Assembly (NCBI GenBank): GCA_013375355.1
Contig: JABXJV010000233.1
Span: 1-28,208, forward strand
Direction: 5' to 3'
From: Candidatus Helarchaeota archaeon
GTDB taxonomy: Archaea; Asgardarchaeota; Lokiarchaeia; Helarchaeales; JABXJV01
Length of the DNA stretch: 28,208 nucleotides
Part shown: positions 23,278 through 28,208 of the stretch, one piece after another
Position numbering within the stretch: the stretch's first letter is position 1
How the letters are laid out: each line of letters opens with the position of its first letter
The notes under the pieces: model-generated
What the model saw: the letters and a program-made list of their open reading frames with translations, nothing else
What the model was told of the DNA's origin: nothing
Database searches by the model: none
Made by a program: the position numbers and the translations under genes

Positions 23278-23703
23278 TTAAAAGCCACCTTTGCGCACAA
23301 CTATTTTATTAATTACTTTCACACACAAATCATCGCCATCATAACAATCTATGGTAGTTTCAATCCATAATTTTTCACGTTTGATGTATATATCGGAAAT
23401 ATAATTCTTAGTAACTATTTCTGAACCGGCTTTTAGTGGCTTAAAGAATTCGTACGCTTGTGAAGCATGAAGAACTTTTGTATAATCAATATTCAGTCCG
23501 GGGATATCCTTCACATGTTGCTTTCTAGCTTCAAGAACAAGGACACATGTAAAAGCAGGACTTGAGATAGGATTTTTGGACATATATTCAGTTCGTGTAT
23601 CCCCCACAGCTGTTTGATATTGCTTCATTCTTTCTGATGGTAGTATCCATTTCCCTTCTTTTAATTTATAACCAATAAATTTTTTGAAAGCTTCTTCACT
23701 CAT
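23278..23703 (-). CDS. MaoC-type hotdog domain protein (N-terminal dehydratase half)
   Basis: The 141-aa protein matches the N-terminal, non-catalytic half of MaoC/FAS1-type dehydratases: AVGDTRTEYM near residue 32, then SSPAF, and VLHASQAYEFFKPLKAGSEI (77-96), a hallmark of that half. The catalytic Asp-His hydratase motif expected in the other half is not present. Such subunits usually pair with a second hotdog protein to hydrate or dehydrate an acyl-CoA; no partner gene is visible here. It is convergent with the aminotransferase, whose stop lies 25 bp away across T-rich DNA. The start ATG at 23703 is reasonable but has only a weak AAGG upstream. Whether it is active alone is doubtful. Confidence 0.72.
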   Translation of the reverse strand: MSEEAFKKFIGYKLKEGKWILPSERMKQYQTAVGDTRTEYMSKNPISSPAFTCVLVLEARKQHVKDIPGLNIDYTKVLHASQAYEFFKPLKAGSEIVTKNYISDIYIKREKLWIETTIDCYDGDDLCVKVINKIVVRKGGF

Positions 23704-23806
23704 ATCATCATCGGCCTTATAAAATCTCTATTAAAAATAAAAACATGACTGTTAATGATTATTTTCTCTTTAATACAACTTAATAATTTAATGTAAATTT
23801 TTGAAT

Positions 23807-25030
23807 TTAAAGAATAAATGATGGATTTTTTCGAGGTCTTATCTCAACTAGTTGATTATTTTTAATTAAAACATAGGGGGGTTGTGAAAATGGGAAAAGA
23901 GTGCCCCAAGACAGATTATACGCGCCTACATTTAAAATTATAAGAGTATCATTAATTTCAACATTTTTAATGAATGGAGTCTTTTTTGCAAGAACGTCCA
24001 TATAAGTAGGAAGAGGACCTGCAATATTTATGGGTAAGTTATGTGGTGAACTTATCTTATTTGCACAAAAAAATCTGAGATTACTATTTGCCCAAATCGG
24101 ACATATGTTTGTACCTGCATCTAAATATATCCAACGTTGATTTTGGAAATTTAAATCAATTACACTCGCTAATAATATTCCTGCATCCCCAACAATATAA
24201 CGGCCAGGTTCAAAGACAATTTCTAAATTAAGGTAACCACGTTCCCGCATAAATTGTGAAATATCCTTTCCGATTTTTTCCAATTGTATATTATTCATAA
24301 TTGTCGCTTCTGGAAATCCACCCCCTAAGTTGAGTTGACTTACATTTACACCAGCTTCTTCCATCAAAGATGCAGCATCCAGAATATATTTGGCGTTGTT
24401 ACTAAAAATCGAAGGTTCCATCATTTGTGTACCATAATGAGAATGAAGAGTCGTTAATTTAAGATTTGGAGATTTCGATATACTATCAATAATTCTCATA
24501 AAAGTTTCTTTATTTGGTGCAAAGCCTATTCTACGATCAAATTTAGGCGATACGATTCGAATTCCAATATTTTGAGTTTTATCAATATCTTCTGTTAATT
24601 TAATTAGAGTATTAAGTTGTGTTAATGAACAGATAGATATTAACCCTATCCCATTTCGGAAAGCAATTTTTAATATATCTTCAGGTAGGTAAACACCGCC
24701 TAAATGGATTTTTTTTGGATCAAATCTGAGCTTGATTGCTGATTCTAACTCAAAAGATGTGACGGTTTCTGCCCCTATTTCTTCAGATTTTATTATTTCG
24801 CAAATTTGAGGGAGATAGTTCGCCTTGAAAGAGTATAATACTAGAAGATTTGGGAATAATTTTTTGAAAATTTGGGAGAAATTTGAACAGTTAGAACGAA
24901 TTTTATTTTCTGAATATACAAATAATGGAGTTCCAAATTTTTTTACCAAATTTTTTGTTGAAAATCCATCAATATATGCCTCATTTTGTCTAATTGTAGC
25001 AATAGGATTTCCTGAAATTTTAGTTTTCAC
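23807..25030 (-). CDS. PLP fold-III decarboxylase, diaminopimelate/ornithine decarboxylase family, missing the usual Cys
   Basis: The 407-aa protein has the alanine-racemase-type barrel followed by a beta domain. The PLP lysine is in YSFKANY (Lys69), then HSHYG (196-200), the phosphate-binding GGG (236-238), EPGR (274-277) and GAYNLSWGTLF near the C-terminus. In the family the GPxCxSxD motif supplies the active-site Cys and the substrate-binding Asp; here it reads GPLPTYMD (338-345), so Asp345 is kept but the Cys position is Pro. Substrate specificity or reaction outcome may thus differ from LysA. The start is GTG at 25030 with a strong GAGGTGA upstream. It overlaps the end of the glycosyltransferase gene by 11 bp, so the two are translationally coupled. 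A role in a modified sugar, lipid or amino-acid conjugate is possible. Confidence 0.82.
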   Translation of the reverse strand: MKTKISGNPIATIRQNEAYIDGFSTKNLVKKFGTPLFVYSENKIRSNCSNFSQIFKKLFPNLLVLYSFKANYLPQICEIIKSEEIGAETVTSFELESAIKLRFDPKKIHLGGVYLPEDILKIAFRNGIGLISICSLTQLNTLIKLTEDIDKTQNIGIRIVSPKFDRRIGFAPNKETFMRIIDSISKSPNLKLTTLHSHYGTQMMEPSIFSNNAKYILDAASLMEEAGVNVSQLNLGGGFPEATIMNNIQLEKIGKDISQFMRERGYLNLEIVFEPGRYIVGDAGILLASVIDLNFQNQRWIYLDAGTNICPIWANSNLRFFCANKISSPHNLPINIAGPLPTYMDVLAKKTPFIKNVEINDTLIILNVGAYNLSWGTLFPFSQPPYVLIKNNQLVEIRPRKNPSFIL

Positions 25031-26273
25031 TAGAATTTATCACCTCTTTATAAATATCTTCAATTTTTATTGCTAAATGCTCCCATGTCCATTTATTTTT
25101 TTTAATCTTATTATATCCATTTAAACCTAATTCATATCTTAGTTTTTCATCTCTTATTAATTTGATAATTTTTCCAGCAAGTAATTTAGGTGATGAATTG
25201 AATGGTACGACAAAACCATCCTGACCATCTTTAATTATTGATGCTTTTATATCAGCACCAATAACTGGTTTTTTACAAGCCCATGCCTCTAAATAGGCTA
25301 TACCAAATGCTTCACTTCTAGAGGGCATAAGATATATATCACTAGCAGCAAATGCACCACGTTTAAGGGTAGAATCATAAGGTAAGACTCCAATATTCAC
25401 AATATTTTTTCTCAAATTACCTAATTTTCTTTTTTTTATATTAAAAACTGTAGAACTAGGACCAATAAAAATGAAATTAGCATCTGGTATCTCAGAAACC
25501 ACATATTTAATACAATTTAGAATGTTAATTGCCCCTTTCTCGATATTTTTAAAACCACAAAATAATATCTTTGGTCCTGATATATCGTATTTATCAAAAA
25601 ACCATTTTGTTTTTGCTTTTTCATATTTATGTAGGTCAACTGCCATATGTATTTGTTTAATTTTTTCTGATTTTACTCCATTATCAATTAAATAGTCTCT
25701 TTCAGCCTTTGAACATACTAAAATTTTGTTGAATTCGCCTAAAATACGAGTGTAGACAGGATCTTGGTATCTTTCATTTTCAAAATGATAGAAAGGTGTG
25801 CAAATAGTAGGTATTTTTTTCAATTTTCCAGCAATTAAAGCTAATACTATATTGAGATAAGGAATAGCAGTTGTATGGATAACATCTACATCTTGTCTTA
25901 ATAATGTTCTGAAAAAATCTGGAATGAATGGACCATTTTTTAAGAATTTTAATAAATCTATAAGGTTAAATTTTAAAAATCTTGCATTATTTAATAGTTT
26001 TTTTAAGGAAGAGTTTAGAATTAAATTAATGAGGCTAACAAATTTTGAATATTCAATTTTGAACCTTTTAATTTCGACTCCGTTAATCTTTCTTTCTAGT
26101 TCTGATATAGTTTTTCCTTCTGGGGATCTAAATGCTTGAAAATCGATTGCATTAGAACAAAAGACCTTAATTTTATGTCTTCTCTTTAATAAAATTTCTG
26201 ATATTCTTTGTATATAAAGTTCAGCCCCCGAAATGGAAGGAAAATAACCATAAGGACAATGAATTATATGCAT
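25020..26273 (-). CDS. GT4-family (GT-B fold) glycosyltransferase
   Basis: The 417-aa protein has the GT-B layout: an N-terminal acceptor domain opening with YFPSISGAELYIQRI (Gly-rich loop), a hinge region near CSKAERDYL (188-195), a donor-domain loop FKNIEKGA (241-248) and the EX7E motif EAFGIAYLE (Glu321, Glu329) that binds the nucleotide sugar. It would retain anomeric configuration and add a hexose or similar sugar from a nucleotide donor at the cytosolic face. No membrane segment is evident. It lies upstream of, and overlaps, the decarboxylase gene, which suggests a joint pathway. Start ATG at 26273. Family assignment is firm; the sugar and acceptor are unknown. Confidence 0.88.
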   Translation of the reverse strand: MHIIHCPYGYFPSISGAELYIQRISEILLKRRHKIKVFCSNAIDFQAFRSPEGKTISELERKINGVEIKRFKIEYSKFVSLINLILNSSLKKLLNNARFLKFNLIDLLKFLKNGPFIPDFFRTLLRQDVDVIHTTAIPYLNIVLALIAGKLKKIPTICTPFYHFENERYQDPVYTRILGEFNKILVCSKAERDYLIDNGVKSEKIKQIHMAVDLHKYEKAKTKWFFDKYDISGPKILFCGFKNIEKGAINILNCIKYVVSEIPDANFIFIGPSSTVFNIKKRKLGNLRKNIVNIGVLPYDSTLKRGAFAASDIYLMPSRSEAFGIAYLEAWACKKPVIGADIKASIIKDGQDGFVVPFNSSPKLLAGKIIKLIRDEKLRYELGLNGYNKIKKNKWTWEHLAIKIEDIYKEVINSSEN

Positions 26274-26402
26274 TATTAACAGATAAGTTGAAAAAATACA
26301 AAAATATTCGTAAATATTTTTCTGAATTTACTCATTTCCACTAAAATTTTAGAAATCCCAAAAATATATTAGCATAATTTTAGTATTTATTAGAGAGGCA
26401 AG

Positions 26403-26894
26403 ATGGTAGAAAATAACAAAGCATGCGGATTAGGAATCCTATTATTTATTCTTTCTTTAGTGTCAGCATTTTTATGGACTTATAACTATCCTTTATATCA
26501 AATTTTTTATGGATTAGGCGCTGCTTTATTTTGTGTATCAGGCTTACTATTTCTTATTGGTGGTTATCAAAATAATTACAATATAGTGGCCTCTGGATTT
26601 GGAATAGGCTTAGCTGCATGGTCACTTATATTAATAAGTTCCTTTTTAGGTTTTCATTGGAATCAAAATGGTCTAGTATTCAATGATATTATTGGTGTTA
26701 TAATATTAATTCATATTCATAAACAAGATTTTTCTGAGCAGCTTTTTTTCTATAATTTAATACTTTCTATGATATCAGGTAAAAGACGTTATAGAATAGG
26801 TTACTTTGGTTCAATTGTCCATATTCCTTTTGCAATCGTGGCATTTATTCTTGGATCACTAATCCTCTATAGTGTAAGAGAAGAAAAATGGTAA
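26403..26894 (+). CDS. Small polytopic membrane protein of unknown function
   Basis: The 163-aa protein has about four hydrophobic segments (roughly 9-25, 31-53, 61-84 and 138-156) separated by short polar loops, plus a weaker one near 92-105. A charged loop at 105-135 (HIHKQDF, GKRRYR) is likely cytosolic under the positive-inside rule. No family signature is recognised. GAGAGG lies just upstream of the ATG. It is divergent from the GT4 gene across 129 bp of AT-rich DNA and convergent with the phosphoesterase. Confidence 0.6.
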   Translation: MVENNKACGLGILLFILSLVSAFLWTYNYPLYQIFYGLGAALFCVSGLLFLIGGYQNNYNIVASGFGIGLAAWSLILISSFLGFHWNQNGLVFNDIIGVIILIHIHKQDFSEQLFFYNLILSMISGKRRYRIGYFGSIVHIPFAIVAFILGSLILYSVREEKW

Positions 26895-26955
26895 CTGAAT
26901 ATCATTATTAATTCTTAAAACTTATGTAGAACTATTTTACTAGAAATAGACAAAT

Positions 26956-28104
26956 TTAGAAAGGAGCTAAGCTTTTGACTAGATCTTTCGGGTACTGATA
27001 TCTCCAGAGTTTAGCTTCATTCTCATTAACTGTAAGAATACATGAATCAGGTTTTAGTTTTTTATGCCAAGTATTCCATGCTCCCGTGTTGAAGTTAACT
27101 ACATTCCCAATTTCATAGTCTACATAAAATTCTTTGAATTCAGAAGTATGTGTATGACCAAAAACGAATATCATGTTATTTTTTGAAATATTTTTATCAG
27201 GGATATCTTTGAATATAGCCCATAGTTTTTGAAAAAATTCAATTTTTGGATTTACCATAAGATTTCTGAATGGGTTAAATTTCCTATTCCATTTTGATTT
27301 TACCTTTTTTAATAAGGTCCAAGGTTTATACCAGAAATCTGTTACATTTTTAAAATTTAGTAATTGTGATCTTAAAAATTGAATTCCAGCCCAAAATGAT
27401 TTTTGGATTGTAAGCTCACGATCTCCTCTATTATTCCATATTGACGTGACAATGTCAATTGTATTATTTTCAATATCTTCAAGAGTTTTTGCTTTTGAAA
27501 TTAATTGAAAATAATCCATATACATATGTAGTCCATGATTAAAGATAAACGATTTTTCTCCGATTTTTTCATAGAAAATCGGGTTTGCGAAATAAATTTT
27601 TGTGTTCTTTTCAAAATTAAGTTGATCTTGCTTATTTTTTAAGCCATAAAGCTGAAGTAAGGATAATTTTTGATAATAATTAATCTCGATATTAAATAAT
27701 TCACTATCTAACTCAACATCAATACCCTCAACGGGAAATACCCCATCACTATATTGAACCATCTTTCCCAAATTTTGGATAGTAGCAGTAGCATCTTTTA
27801 ATAAAATTCTATCATGATTTCCTGGAATCATTACAATTTTTTTTATTTTTATTCTACTTGTTAATTCTCTAAAAAAAGTTCCAGCAGCTTCACACATATT
27901 TTGCGCTCTACTTAGTGCGGCATCAATTATATCACCTATTAAAACTAAAGTTTCAATCTCTTGTATTTCAGGCCCATTAATATCTTTAGTTTTCATAGCA
28001 TTAATTGTTTCATTTAACCCTTCATTAGATCCTTCATTTCTTAAAAGGCATGATTCATGACCTAGATGTAAGTCAGATAAAGCTACTAGTTTGTATTTTG
28101 TCAT
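26956..28104 (-). CDS. Calcineurin-type metallophosphoesterase
   Basis: The 382-aa protein carries the full two-metal signature: SDLHLGH (Asp11, His13), LIGDIID (Asp58), PGNHDR (Asn96, His97), a middle FNHGLHMY (His190) and GHTHTSEF (His317, His319). The region between about 100 and 310 is longer than in minimal family members and contains a Trp/Lys-rich helical stretch (250-300) that may contact membrane or nucleic acid. Close bacterial relatives with this layout act on lipid or nucleotide diphosphates, but substrate cannot be read from sequence. No signal peptide is present, so it should be cytosolic. ATG at 28104. The family call is firm, the role is open. Confidence 0.85.
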   Translation of the reverse strand: MTKYKLVALSDLHLGHESCLLRNEGSNEGLNETINAMKTKDINGPEIQEIETLVLIGDIIDAALSRAQNMCEAAGTFFRELTSRIKIKKIVMIPGNHDRILLKDATATIQNLGKMVQYSDGVFPVEGIDVELDSELFNIEINYYQKLSLLQLYGLKNKQDQLNFEKNTKIYFANPIFYEKIGEKSFIFNHGLHMYMDYFQLISKAKTLEDIENNTIDIVTSIWNNRGDRELTIQKSFWAGIQFLRSQLLNFKNVTDFWYKPWTLLKKVKSKWNRKFNPFRNLMVNPKIEFFQKLWAIFKDIPDKNISKNNMIFVFGHTHTSEFKEFYVDYEIGNVVNFNTGAWNTWHKKLKPDSCILTVNENEAKLWRYQYPKDLVKSLAPF

Positions 28105-28208
28105 TTTAATTCATTTTCATATTTAGAACGCACGTGATAAATTAGAAATATTTAGATATTTATACAAAGAATTCATAAGAAATGAGGATATAATAATTAT
28201 TTGTTACT

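Noticed and set aside
28105..28208. Start of another gene at the right end
   Set aside because: Only very short frames are visible (for example ATG near 28181 closing almost at once); nothing can be supported.

Overview
The window (28.2 kb, very AT-rich, tightly packed genes) reads as a piece of an archaeal genome, most likely an Asgard archaeon. The evidence is archaeal BRE/TATA-type promoter elements, zinc-ribbon proteins, a RuBisCO-superfamily protein with archaeal-type features, and above all a complete ubiquitin-like (Ubl) conjugation operon whose E1 carries two ThiF/E1-type Rossmann domains in one chain, as eukaryotic E1s do. The lineage is inferred from gene content; no marker gene (rRNA, ribosomal protein) is present to confirm it.

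Layout. 1-1558 (+): end of a surface-polysaccharide type cluster, with the 3' part of a family-2 glycosyltransferase and a SAM methyltransferase gene broken by an in-frame TAG. 1675-2526 (-): PadR-type regulator fused to a degenerate methyltransferase-like domain, divergent from 2855-4171 (+), a RuBisCO-like protein that has lost key carboxylase residues. 4224-9188 (-): five-gene operon, read right to left, for Ubl (Gly-Gly-Ile end), E2, E1, JAMM/JAB peptidase with coiled-coil tail, and a transglutaminase-fold protein. 9461-21691 (+): four tandem paralogues (1310, 1431, 711 and 495 aa) ending in the same helical domain, the same four-Cys zinc ribbon and the same short Asp-Phe-Phe tail. The first two have polytopic membrane domains and internal duplications. 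21840-23252 (+): class III aminotransferase of the glutamate-1-semialdehyde aminomutase type. 23278-28104: MaoC-type hotdog protein (-), PLP fold-III decarboxylase overlapped by a GT4 glycosyltransferase (-), small membrane protein (+) and calcineurin-type phosphoesterase (-).

The most notable region is 4.2-21.7 kb. The Ubl operon and the paralogue array are transcribed divergently from one 272-bp intergenic region, and the promoter/leader in front of the first paralogue is duplicated in front of the second. No RING-type E3 is visible. The paralogues, with membrane anchor, helical-repeat scaffold, zinc ribbon and conserved C-terminal peptide, are candidates for the substrate, adaptor or membrane platform of the Ubl system. 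That link is inference from position and architecture; the enzyme assignments themselves rest on visible catalytic motifs.
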